From Lithodes maja (Eukaryota; Arthropoda; Malacostraca; Decapoda; Lithodidae), in assembly GCA_037953745.1 (NCBI GenBank), contig JBAKBP010006587.1:1-64000 (forward strand): a stretch of 64,000 bases of DNA, read 5' to 3'. The position numbers were made by a program, and so were the translations under genes. Below, one piece after another: positions 45,164 to 55,091 of this stretch (the first letter of the stretch is position 1; each line of letters opens with the position of its first letter). The notes under the pieces were generated by a model. The model searched no databases. It worked only from the letters and a program-made list of their open reading frames with translations, and had not been told where the DNA came from.

Positions 45164-45413
45164 GTCCTTAGTCGGTCGTGGTTCGTCAACGTTGGTTCCG
45201 TCCGCATCCGAGGCTGTTCGTAGCTATCCATAAGTTGCGTTATTCCCTTTGTAATACCCAACTCTTCCTATTATAGTCATAGTATAGTGATGTTGGTGTA
45301 GTTTGTGTTTGTGTGTAGTACGTCACCGATGTAGGTACTCGACTTGTATTACCTTGTGTTTCCTGGAATTTATGTTTCTCGAAATGTGTAGGTACGGATG
45401 ATTTACTTTCTCC

Positions 45414-45416
<3 letters not shown>

Positions 45417-45466
<50 letters not shown>

Positions 45467-45468
45467 CA

Positions 45469-45540
<72 letters not shown>

Positions 45541-45625
45541 CACACAAACACACCGCACACAGACAAACACACCGCACACAAACAAACACACCGCACACAG
45601 ACAAACACACCGCACACAGACAAAC
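45417..45625. repeat. (CT)n, (AT)n and 19-bp CA-rich repeat
   Basis: CT to about 45445, AT to 45535, then about four copies of ACACCGCACACAGACAAAC. Confidence 0.95.
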
Positions 45626-46033
45626 ATACACTTGCACACCCAATACTTAATATGTGTTGGTAGGATAGACGAACAATATGCATCCTCTTCCATCACGCCA
45701 TCTCTCACACAAATACACACAGATATAATATGTACCCACAATATTTACGCTGAATCATCCTGCCTTACTATACTTAGAACTGATACGAAAGGTTATGATT
45801 GGATGACACATACTAGACTATGATGCACTATACGGAATAATACCTCTTAACCTCTGTAACTCCAAAAACGATCAGAGTAATCGAGCTAATATGTCTACCA
45901 TTTGGGAAGAGTCAGTCAAGGAATAGATGTGGAAATTTACAGCCAATTTGCTCCAGCCCTTTTTGAATTACAGAGGATAGAGGTCATGATTTCTCGCCTA
46001 TTTAAAACGAATTGACTATGGTACCGGTATATG

Positions 46034-46078
<45 letters not shown>

Positions 46079-46334
46079 TGTATGTGTGTGTGTGTGTAAT
46101 AGCATTTGATAAAATTTAAATTGCTTTTCCTGTTAATACCTTCACCTCTATCTACTAAGGATATCCGATTGATTTTTTTTGCAATGTTCATGAATAAACA
46201 GCGATAAATGTATACTTATTTTACAAATAAACATACGCGGATCTATACATAATTAATAATGTTTGCATAAATTTGGATATTATATAAAAGACATGCGCAC
46301 ATTTTTCGAAAAAACATTTAGTGATAAAAAATAC
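45626..46334. other. Spacer with (AT)n at 46036-46076
   Basis: Apart from the AT tract and a short GT run (about 46084-46097), no feature or credible frame was recognised. Confidence 0.55.
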
Positions 46335-46552
46335 TACACGTTTGTTGGCTTAATAAGTGATGTCTCGGCACCAAGTATATTTTGATCAATAATTGGTATC
46401 AACAATATCTCAACTTGATGTATTCATTTCAAATGAGATATATAAAAATGTTCCTACACTTAACCTATTAAACATCTGACAGACATCAATACAGCACAGA
46501 GCGAGCCAAACGTAATGAGACCTGATACATGACTTATTAGCGCGACTGTACA
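46335..46552. mobile_element. Tc1/mariner-like MITE (family E)
   Basis: Reverse-complement match to 36791-37007 over its whole length. The right end ATTAGCGCGACTGTAC is intact; the left end is diverged. Confidence 0.7.
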
Positions 46553-46559
46553 ATACACA

Positions 46560-46924
46560 TCGTTTTTTTTTGTTTTATCTCCCTCCCTCTCTCTCTCTCT
46601 GGGTTGTATCCATTCGGCCCCATTCAGCCTACTGTTTTAAGACGCTTATCCCCATCTAGGTTTCGATTTAATCCTGGCGAGCGATAGCGAGCCTTCATTG
46701 TATGGAGAAATCCGTCTACGCCATAGACATTTTTCTATCGAAAAATGTACAAATTTAGCCTGCTGGCAAAAACATTATACAAAATATGCTGGCTTGCTAC
46801 CGCTCGCCAGGAAAAAATTGACACGTAGATGGGGATAAACGTCTTAAAACAGTAGGCTGAATGGGGCCGAATGGATACAACCCAGGGAGAGAGAGAGAAG
46901 AAAAACCCGAGGTGGGCCCCCTGA
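46560..46924. mobile_element. TTAA MITE family B, both ends eroded
   Basis: Core arms GGTTGTATCCATTCGGCCCC and GGGGCCGAATGGATACAACC are intact. The left terminus is lost and the right end reads GGTGGGCCCCCTGAA. Confidence 0.8.
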
Positions 46925-46953
46925 AAGACATCGCCGGTACAGAATGGGTTAAT
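46925..46953. mobile_element. Family D right-end fragment
   Basis: GACATCGCCGGTACAGAATG-GGTTAA directly follows the B element, so the B element probably landed in a D element whose left part was lost. Confidence 0.55.
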
Positions 46954-47045
46954 TCCAGTGGCACTAAAATGGCTGAGGTTGGCCAATCTTTGTTAATATA
47001 GGGTCTTTATTGCTTTACTAAATATCGCTTTTGGGCCACACAACT

Positions 47046-47187
47046 TTATAAGGGGAGATGGTTGAATTTCCTGGCCCCCACCCCTTCTCCCTCATGACTA
47101 GCCCCATTAGTTTTCAGACTTCAAGACGTTCGGCCCATTAGTGTTGCGACTTGAAAACCTTTCACCCTATTTCTTTGTCAATGTTAA
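47046..47187 (-). mobile_element. Family A (long subtype) partial, hit by another A
   Basis: The reverse-oriented right part ends at an internal TTAA (47184-47187, within TCAATGTTAA). At that point the next copy begins. The remainder of this copy is not found after it. Confidence 0.7.
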
Positions 47188-47519
47188 GGGGAGGTTATTA
47201 GTGTGTTTCCTAGACTTCCATCAAGCTTGAAATTACACCCCCATGACCCCCTTTCAAGATAAATTTGTACATTTTTCGGTAGAAAAATTTCCCGGCCGAA
47301 GGCCGGTTCCTCTTAAATTACAGGCTCGCTATCGCTCGCCAGGAAAAAATCGACGCATAAATGGGATGAAATGTCTTAAAAGTGACATAAATGGGGTGAA
47401 AGTTCTTAAAATCGCCAAACTAATGGGGCGAACGTCTTAAAATCTCAAAAGCAATGGGGCTAAACATGAGGGAGAAGGGAGTCAAGAAAAAAATCCCTCA
47501 AGTGGATATCTCCCCTTAA
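47184..47519 (+). mobile_element. TTAA MITE family A, complete
   Basis: 336 bp, TTAAGGGGAGGTTATTAG to GGATATCTCCCCTTAA. Both flanking TTAAs are shared with other elements. Confidence 0.88.
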
Positions 47520-47698
47520 GCCGGTATCACACGAGCGACTTTCCCCTCAACACTGGTCTGGCAACTTATGGGGTCAAATTTTATACTGATTTTGTTACCT
47601 AAATGTATCTATCCTCATCCTGTGTAAAAGATCTCAGAAATGAATAATGTTGAGCCTAGCAAATTGACGGTACAAGTTCTCGTGTGATACCGGGTTAA
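47516..47698. mobile_element. TTAA family C MITE, short
   Basis: TTAAGCCGGTATCACACGAG to CTCGTGTGATACCGGGTTAA with intact TTAA on both ends. 183 bp, shorter than other copies. Confidence 0.85.
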
Positions 47699-47750
47699 TG
47701 CGATATAATCAGGATGGCAAACAGGAGCAATTGTTTTTGAAGACTTCAAT

Positions 47751-48611
47751 GACTATGAACAAGAATACAGGAACATTTACATGACTATGAACAAGAATAC
47801 AGGAACATTTACGTGACTATGAACAAGAATACAGGAACATTTACATGACTATGAACAAGAATACAGGAACATTTACATGACTATGAACAAGAATACAGGA
47901 ACATTTACATGACTATGAACAAGAATACAGGAACATTTACATGACTATGAACAAGAATACAGGAACATTTACATGACTATGAACAAGAATACAGGAACAT
48001 TTACGTGACTATGAACAAGAATACAGGAACATTTACATGACTATGAACAAGAATACAGGAACATTAACATGACTATGAACAAGAATACAGGAACATTTAC
48101 ATGACTATGAACAAGAATACAGGAACATTTACATGACTATGAACAAGAATACAGGAACATTTACATGACTGAACAAGAATACAGGAACATTTACATGACT
48201 ATGAACAAGAATACAGGAACATTTACATGACTATGAACAAGAATACAGGAACATTTACATGACTATGAACAAGAATACAGGAACATTTACATGACTATGA
48301 ACAAGAATACAGGAACATTTACATGACTATGAACAAGAATACAGGAACATTTACATGACTGAACAAGAATACAGGAACATTTACATGACTATGAACAAGA
48401 ATACAGGAACATTTACATGACTATGAACAAGAATACAGGAACATTTACATGACTATGAACAAGAATACAGGAACATTTACATGACTATGAACAAGAAAAC
48501 AGGAACATTTACACGACTATGAACAAGAATACAGGAACATTTACATGACTATGAACAAGAATACAGGAACATTTACATGACTATGAACAAGAATACAGGA
48601 ACATTTACATG
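47751..48611. repeat. 32-bp minisatellite, about 27 copies
   Basis: Unit GACTATGAACAAGAATACAG+GAACATTTACAT. Two units lack TAT (near 48169 and 48360), about 190 bp apart, i.e. a six-unit duplication. Confidence 0.95.
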
Positions 48612-48650
48612 AAATAGCTTTGTTTTGGTCATTCTAGCACTCACCCAGTC

Positions 48651-49030
48651 TTAAGGGGGGTGACCTGTTTTTGTTCTGTCCTTTTCTATCTTTCTCTGGC
48701 TTGTATCCATTTGGCCCAATTCAGCCTACTGTTTTAAGACGTTTATCCCCATCCAGGTGTCAATTTTTTACTGGTGAGCGGTAGCGAGCCACCATATTTT
48801 TTATTTTGTTTGACAGCAGGCTAATTTTGTACATTTTTCGATAGACAAATTTCTCCGGCGAAGCCGGATTTCTTCATATAATGCTGGCTCGCTATCGCTC
48901 GCCAGGAAGAAATCGACACCTAGATGGGGATAAACGTCTTAAAATAGTTGGCTGAAGGGGGCCGAATGGATACAAGCCAGAGAAAGAGAGAAAAGGACAG
49001 AAATAACAAAAAGCAGATCACCCCCCTCAA
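48651..49030. mobile_element. TTAA MITE family B
   Basis: TTAAGGGGGGTGACCTG to CAGATCACCCCCCTCAA. The right TTAA is mutated to TCAA. Confidence 0.85.
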
Positions 49031-49119
49031 TTTGAACTGTAACCCATAATATTAGTTTTACATAATACAAATAATAATGAACTTGGCTTTCGGATATAAC
49101 AAAACAAATTCAAGAGTGT

Positions 49120-49318
49120 GTTGAACCCGTGACGATATTTCCATCATAGTCTGGTAACTATTTGACGACTGTACTCGGCTTAGGAAGGGCGTCTATCGAG
49201 TCAAAGGCTACACAGACTATCTCCATTAATCCTTTTAGCTGCCGCATATCTTTCCTAAGCTTCATGACATGGTCTAAATCCACTGCAAGAGACGTCACCG
49301 GTACAGTGTAGAGGTTAA
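49120..49318. mobile_element. TTAA family D element
   Basis: Left end TTGAACCCGTGACGATAT is mutated. The right end GACGTCACCGGTACAG...GAGGTTAA has its TTAA shared with the following A element. Confidence 0.75.
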
Positions 49319-49674
49319 GGGGTAGTGCTTGGTTTTTGGTCTATTTAGTAATTTTGTTTTTTAGTTTCCCCGCTAGACCTCCATGAAGCTTAAAAAAATA
49401 CCCCCTAGACCCCTTTTCAAGATAAATGTTTACATTTTTCGGTAGAAAAATGTCCCGGCCGAAGGCCGCTTCCTTCTAAAATTACAGGCTCGCTATCGCT
49501 CGCCAGGAAATAATCGACACCTAAATGGCACGAAAGGTTTAAATATTGACAAAGAAATGGGGCGAAAGGTATCAAAATCGCCAAACTAACGGAAGGCAAG
49601 TCTTAAATTCTCAAAACTAATATGCTAAACATGAGGGAGAAGGGGGTCCAGAAAAGGCGAGTGCTACCCCTTAA
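49315..49674 (+). mobile_element. TTAA MITE family A, long subtype, complete
   Basis: 360 bp. Termini TTAAGGGGTAGTGCTTGG and GGCGAGTGCTACCCCTTAA form a clear inverted repeat. This right end is the sequence type amplified in the 53.1-kb array. Confidence 0.9.
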
Positions 49675-49771
49675 GAAGTATGCTCAACCTTCGTTATCGT
49701 GAACACGTGTGGGTTTATTTCAAGTATTTGCAGTTTAGAGTTTGTGTGCGATATTACTGTATTGTATGCGG

Positions 49772-49772
<1 letters not shown>

Positions 49773-49855
<83 letters not shown>
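49773..49855. repeat. (CT)n microsatellite at LINE 5' edge
   Basis: About 41 CT units, directly joined to LINE coding sequence. Confidence 0.95.
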
Positions 49856-49860
<5 letters not shown>

Positions 49861-50494
49861 CGATATCCTCAACCTCTACGATGAGAGTAAAGCTGTAGAT
49901 ATTATATACCTTGATTTTCAAAAAGCCTTTGACAAAGTTCCCCACAAACGTTTACTGCTAAAACTAAAAGCGCATGGAATACAAGACGGTGTGTTGAAAT
50001 GGATAGAAAATTGGCTCAACAACAGAAAGCAAAGAGTAGTCATAAACGGTAAGGCATCTAAATGGACCAATGTAAGTAGCGGGGTACCCCAGGGATCGGT
50101 ACTAGGACCAATTCTCTTTCTAATTTACATCAACGACATAGATGAGGGTCTCACCTGCACAATCTCAAAATTTGCTGACGATACAAAAATTGCAAATAGC
50201 GTACTCTCAAAAGAACAAGTTGACGATATGCAACACAATCTAGATAAATTGTCATGTTGGGCCCAAATTTGGCAAATGAGTTTCAATGCGGATAAATGTA
50301 AAGTACTACATGTCGGATACCTAAATGAGAAAGCAAACTATTCGATGAATGGCACTCAACTTAAGAATGTAAACAGAGAAACTGATCTGGGAGTAACAAT
50401 ATCGAGTAACCTAAAACCGAGTCAACAATGTTCAGAAGTTGTTAAGAAGGCAAACAAAATAATTGGCTTTATTGGCAGGTCATTTGGAGCATAA
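49856..50494 (+). pseudogene. LINE reverse transcriptase core
   Basis: Contains motif A IIYLDFQKAFDKVPH, WLNNRKQRVVINGK, GVPQGSVLGPILFLIYINDI and catalytic KFADDTKIAN, then LSCWAQIWQMSFNADKCKVL. The frame ends at GRSFGA because of one extra G near 50486 relative to the 13.8-kb copy. The upstream Ser/Leu codons come from the CT tract. The endonuclease is absent. Confidence 0.88.
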
Positions 50495-50999
50495 ATCCAA
50501 AGAAGTTATCCTAACCCTTTACAATTCCTTAGTCCGCCCTCTTCTGGAATACTGCGTTCAATCCTGGTGCCCTTATTACCAAAAAGATATAAACAAGCTA
50601 GAACGAGTTCAACGTAGAGTTACCAAAATGATACCTAGCCTAAAGAACAAACCATACGAAGAGCGTCTTAGAGAATTAAATCTATTTCCTTTAACCCAGC
50701 GCAGATTAAGAGGCGACTTAATTCAAGTGTTCAAAATCATCAAAGGCATCGACAATATGAACTGTAGTAAATACTTCACTATCGACCAATCTAATTACAC
50801 ACGGGGAAACGGTTGCAAAATTATTGGTAAATCTTTTAACTCGCACGAATCTAAGAATTTCTTCTTCAATCGAGTTGTCAACTTGTGGAATGGGCTTCCC
50901 CGAAACGTTATAGACTGCAGCACCGTTGATTCATTTAAATTCCGCCTAGACAAATATCTCGCATCAAACCCGCGACTGACTGCGTTTGTAAATGAATAA
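50463..50999 (+). pseudogene. LINE reverse transcriptase C-terminal part
   Basis: Continues the preceding RT in another frame from EHKSKEVILTLYNSL to LASNPRLTAFVNE. It is nearly identical to the protein at 13861-13334. A correct frame would join it to the core; this copy cannot make an intact protein. Confidence 0.88.
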
Positions 51000-51216
51000 C
51001 TTTATCCTCCCCTCAGTTACTAACCCATATGTCCCCTACTAACTTCCTAGTCCTGCCACGTTAGTGGCAGGGCAGTAGTTCCCTTTCCAATGTTCCCTTA
51101 CCCACTCTAAACCACTGTTTGGACACTTGATCCTCAGTGTTTTGGAGGACAAGCAGCCTAGAAGGGTCACTAGATCTGTTGTTGCTTGATTTCCTTTGTA
51201 CTCCTTTGTACTCCTT

Positions 51217-51222
<6 letters not shown>

Positions 51223-51291
<69 letters not shown>
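51223..51291. repeat. (CT)n microsatellite at LINE 3' edge
   Basis: About 34 CT units immediately after the CTTTGTACTC tail. Confidence 0.95.
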
Positions 51292-51294
<3 letters not shown>

Positions 51295-51487
51295 GTTGGC
51301 ATCACGTTTATATTCTCTTCACTTGCCGCTTGCTACACCTCGCCTCCCAATCCAATGCCGCAGTTCCAATTTAAGTTTCTTCTCCCCCCCACAACTTGCA
51401 AACGAAACGCTGATACATAGCTTCACTAATTAACGGCTTCCCATATCTGCACCAGAGAGAGAGAGAGATAGAGAAAGAGAGAGAGAG

Positions 51488-51687
51488 NNNNNNNNNNNNN
51501 NNNNNNNNNNNNNNNNNNNNNNNNNNNNNNNNNNNNNNNNNNNNNNNNNNNNNNNNNNNNNNNNNNNNNNNNNNNNNNNNNNNNNNNNNNNNNNNNNNNN
51601 NNNNNNNNNNNNNNNNNNNNNNNNNNNNNNNNNNNNNNNNNNNNNNNNNNNNNNNNNNNNNNNNNNNNNNNNNNNNNNNNNNNNNNN
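51488..51687. other. Assembly gap of 200 N
   Basis: Exactly 200 undetermined bases, so probably a fixed-size placeholder. It starts in a GA microsatellite and ends inside LINE endonuclease coding sequence. True length and content are unknown. Confidence 0.98.
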
Positions 51688-52222
51688 GGTTGTTAGTGAA
51701 GAGGAGGTCGAGTGTGTTATTGACTCTGGTAGGCTTGGTTATCAGTTGTGTGAGGAAAAGCTTGTCAGAGAGTTTAAGGAGAAGCCTGGCTTGTGCTTGC
51801 TCCTCTCTGGTACCTCCTGAGACCTTTCCTTCTGGCCAATGGATGATAGGAAAGTTGAAGTCTCCGCAGATGATGATGTCTGATGTTGGGGTTGGCATAT
51901 CGTCGATTAGCTTGTCGATTCTGCTGTGTGAATTATTGTAACTTTCAAGGGTGCATGATGGGGGGCGATAGCAATTGAGAATAATTACATTGAGTGACTT
52001 AATGTGGAGAGCCAGCATTTCTACTTGAGTATCAGAGTAGACTAGTATTGGTTTTGTATCTGAGGCTAGGTCATTTCTTACATATGTGATGACTCCACCA
52101 TGGCTTCTATTTTCACGATCTGCTCTGTAGGAGGTGTAATTTGCCACTATTATTTCTGCATCACTAGCCTCACTTTTAATGGAGAGAACTTGCCCCATAG
52201 TCGGTTCTGGCTCTAGGAACAT
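51688..52222 (-). pseudogene. CR1-like LINE endonuclease fragment, cut by gap
   Basis: Minus strand: AEIIVANYTSYRADREN, HGGVITYVRND, VIILNCYRPPSC, IIICGDFNFPIIHW and NNTLDLLFTNN, after which the N gap begins. It is related to the endonuclease at 3550-3990 but a distinct sequence. The first ~15 codons belong to the adjoining RT fragment, so the start shown is not real. Confidence 0.85.
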
Positions 52223-52860
52223 ACAGATCGTTCTGCTGTCGTGTGGTGCTGTTGGAAATATCGTTTATGGTAGAGAATTGCGAGAACCAGTTAGGATATA
52301 TATTATTTTGTACCTTAAAAACAGTTACTGATACATCAAAGGTGAGCTTTTGGGATATTGTCATCCATTCTAATTGATCAATAATAGGGGTAACGTGATC
52401 ATACTTTTTTGCTCCTACAATTACTTTAGATGCAAAATTTTGCAATTTCTGGACATTATGGAGAAGACTTAGTGTGTGATTAGTTGTTCCGTATATCTCC
52501 AAGCAGTAGTACAAGACAGAGAGAGCTAACGACTGGACCACAATTTTCCTAGTTTGTATGTCAAAATTATCCTTAATTCTATTGATATAAAACAGTATTC
52601 CATTGACCTTCTTAGTTGTTTCGTTGATATGTTTTTCGAAAGTCATATTACTATCGATATGAACACCAAGATTTTTTACATGTTTGCATGGAATAATGTT
52701 AGAATTATTGATGCGAATAACAGTATCATTAGGGAGATCAATAGTAATATAATTTATAGCAATAATAATCTATGCATTCATGTGGGCTACACAGTCTTAC
52801 ACACACATACAGTATATATAGAGAGAGCCGATCTCCCTACATTGACCTTGAACGGGGGGA
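52176..52860 (-). pseudogene. LINE reverse transcriptase C-terminal fragment
   Basis: Minus strand, clear from MTFEKHINETTKKVNGILF to RARTDYGASSLH. The region RKIVVQSLALSVLYYCLEIY resembles the post-catalytic segment of CR1/Jockey-type RTs. Upstream (52650-52830) is degenerate homologous sequence. Its order relative to the endonuclease (RT end before EN) means two separate fragments are joined. Confidence 0.75.
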
Positions 52861-52975
52861 GGTAGCGAGAGTAATTTGGAAAGGTTGTCGTACGGAAAGG
52901 GTCAAGTGGACAGGCGGCACCAGTGTAAAATTAGTAACTGCTGGTAAAACTGCCAGTTTAGATCTGCTGGACTAT

Positions 52976-53146
52976 AGGAAAAATCGACACCTAAGCGGCA
53001 TGAAAGGTCTAAATATTGACAAAGTAATGGGGCGAAAGGTCTCAAAATCCCACAAAATAGTGAACAAACATCTTATAATCGCAATACTAATGGGTCTAAA
53101 CATGAGGGAGAAGAGGGTCCAGAAAAAGCGAGTACTACCCCCTTAA
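52976..53146 (+). mobile_element. Family A right half at origin of 21-bp array
   Basis: From AGGAAAAATCGACACCTAAG through the iterated motifs to GGTCCAGAAAAAGCGAGTAC+TACCCCCTTAA. The TTAA is at 53143-53146. The left half is absent. Confidence 0.85.
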
Positions 53147-54447
53147 AAGCGAATACCACCCCCTTAAAAGCGAGTACTACCCCCTTAAAAGCGAGTACTA
53201 CCCCCTTAAAAGCGAGTACCACCCCCTTAAAATCGAGTACTATCCCCTTAAAAGCGAGAACTACCCCCTTAAAAGCGAGTACCACCCCCTTAAAAGCGAG
53301 TACTACCCCCTTAAAAGCGAGTACTATCCCCTTAAAAGCGAGTACTATCCCCTTAAAAGCGAGTAGTACCCCCTTAAAAGCGAGCACTATCCCCTTAAAA
53401 GCGAGTACTATACCTTTAAAAGCGAGTACTATCCCCTTAAAAGCGAGTACTACCCCCTTAAAAGCGAGTACTACCCCCTTAAAAGCGAGTACTATCCCCT
53501 TAAAAGCGAGTACTACCCCCTTAAAAGCGAGTACTACCCCCTTAGAAGCGAGTATTATCCCCTTAAAAGCGAGTACTACCCCTTAAAAGCGAGTACTACC
53601 CCCTTAAAATCGAGCACTATCCCCTTAAAAGCGAGTATTATCCCCTTAAAAGCGAGTACTACCCCCTTAAAAGCGAGTACTACCCCCTTAAAAGCGAGTA
53701 CTAACCCCTTAAAAGCGAGTACTACCCCTTTAAAAGCGAGTACTACCCCCTTAAAAGCGAGTACTACCCCCTTAAGAGCGAGTACTACCCCCTTAAAAGC
53801 GAGTACTACCCCCTTAAAAGCGAGTACTACCCCCTTAAAAGCGAGTACTACCCCCTTAAAAGCGAGTACTACCCCCTTAAAAGCGAGTACTAACCCCTTA
53901 AAAGCGAGTACTACCCCCTTAAAAGCAAGTACTACCCCATTAAAAGCGAGTACTACCCCCTTAAAAGCGAGTACTACCCCCTTAAAAGCGAGTACTATCC
54001 CCTTAAAAGCGAGTACTATCCCCTTAAAAGCGAGTACTACCCCCTTAAAAGCGAGTACTACCCCCTTAAAAGCGAGTACTACTCCCTTAAAAGCGAGTAC
54101 TACCCCCTTAAAAGCGAGTACTACCCCCTTAAAAGCGAGTACTACCCCCTTAAAAGCGAGTACTAACCCCTTAAAAGCGAGTACTACCCCCTTAAAAGCG
54201 AGTACTACCCCCTTAAAAGCGAGTACTAGCCCCTTAAAAGCGAGTACTACTCCTTAAAAGCTAGTACTACCCCCTTAAGAGCGAGTACTACCCTCTTAAA
54301 AGCGAGTACTACCCCTTAAAAGCAAGTACTACCCCCTTAAAAGCAAGTACTACCTCCTTAAAAGCGAGTACTACCCCCTTAAAAGCGAGTACTACCCCTT
54401 AAAAGCGAGTAATACCCCTTAAAAGCGAGTACCAACCCCCTTAAAAG
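53124..54447. repeat. 21-bp minisatellite from MITE terminus, about 63 copies
   Basis: Unit AAAAGCGAGTACTACCCCCT+T. The first unit is the right terminus of the family-A element itself. Variants include TATCC, TACC and single-base indels. Confidence 0.95.
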
Positions 54448-54483
54448 GACAGCACCGGCAACGGAACAACACAGACACCGTAA

Positions 54484-55082
54484 TTAACCCCTTCTGTACC
54501 GGTGACATTTGTTGTTATTGGATTTCAGCAAAGTGTAAACGATTCTCTTCAGTTTAGGAAGGATATGTGGTAGCTACTAGGAGCAATTGTGATATTCTGC
54601 AGTCTTTTAAGGGGGTGACCTGCTATTGTTCTCTCCTTTTCTCTTATTCTCTGGCTTGTATCCATTCGGCCCCATTCAGCCTACTGGTTTAAGACGTTTA
54701 TCCCCATCCAGGTGTCAATTTTTTTACTGGTGATAGCTCGCGGTAGCGAGCCAGCACATTTAAAAAAAAAAAATTGACAGCAGGCTAAATTTGTACATTT
54801 TTCGATAGAAAAATGTCTCTGGCGAAGCCAGATTTCTTCACATAATGCTGGCTCGCTATAGCTCGCCAGGAACAAATCGACACCTAGATGGGGATAAACG
54901 TCTTAAAATAGTTGGCTGAATGGGGCCGAATTGATACAAGCCAGAAAAAGAGAGAAAAGGGGAGAAATACAAAAAGCAGGTCACCCCCTTAAAGTACCAG
55001 ACGTATGACATAAGCTGAATAAAATCGTCTAATCGTAGATAGGATAGAATACGAAAGACGTCGCCGGTACAGAAGGGGTTAA
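54484..55082. mobile_element. TTAA family D element interrupted by family B
   Basis: Left part TTAACCCCTTCTGTACCGG... to GCAGTCTTTTAA (54610). The right part resumes at 54989 and ends ACGTCGCCGGTACAGAAGGG-GTTAA. The equivalent uninterrupted site is visible at about 17950-17970 (GGCAGCCTTTTAATGTG). Confidence 0.88.
54607..54992. mobile_element. TTAA MITE family B nested in D
   Basis: 386 bp, TTAAGGGGGTGACCTGC to GCAGGTCACCCCCTTAA, a perfect 17-bp terminal inverted repeat and the best-preserved B copy. It contains a small GATAGCTCGC duplication and a poly-A near 54763. Confidence 0.92.
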
Positions 55083-55091
55083 CAATATAAA

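Larger units (their letters stand above)
42122..45220 (-). mobile_element. RTE-like non-LTR retrotransposon, apparently full length
   Basis: 3,099 bp flanked by identical 11-bp TAGCTATCCAT repeats (42111-42121 and 45221-45231), read as the target site duplication. Minus strand: 57-bp leader, endonuclease plus reverse transcriptase, stop, and almost no 3' UTR, only a TAGATAGATAG tail. Short size, EN-RT without ORF1 and a microsatellite tail fit the RTE clade. It looks recent: one frame-disrupting 22-bp duplication is the only break I found. Confidence 0.9.
49856..51222 (+). mobile_element. CR1-like LINE (family 2), 5'-truncated
   Basis: Starts inside the RT at the residues before motif A and keeps the rest of the RT, the 3' UTR (51000-51200) and a tail of three CTTTGTACTC repeats. 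It is bordered by (CT)n on both sides, as is the other copy at 13115. Confidence 0.9.

Noticed and set aside
42067..45233. Plus-strand frames (138, 92, 266, 206, 224 codons) opposite the RTE element
   Set aside because: Antisense shadows of the minus-strand RTE endonuclease and reverse transcriptase, which carry all the family motifs.
53073..53387. 104-codon frame of VLAFKGV repeats
   Set aside because: Result of the 21-bp repeat being a multiple of three; it breaks wherever a unit has an indel.
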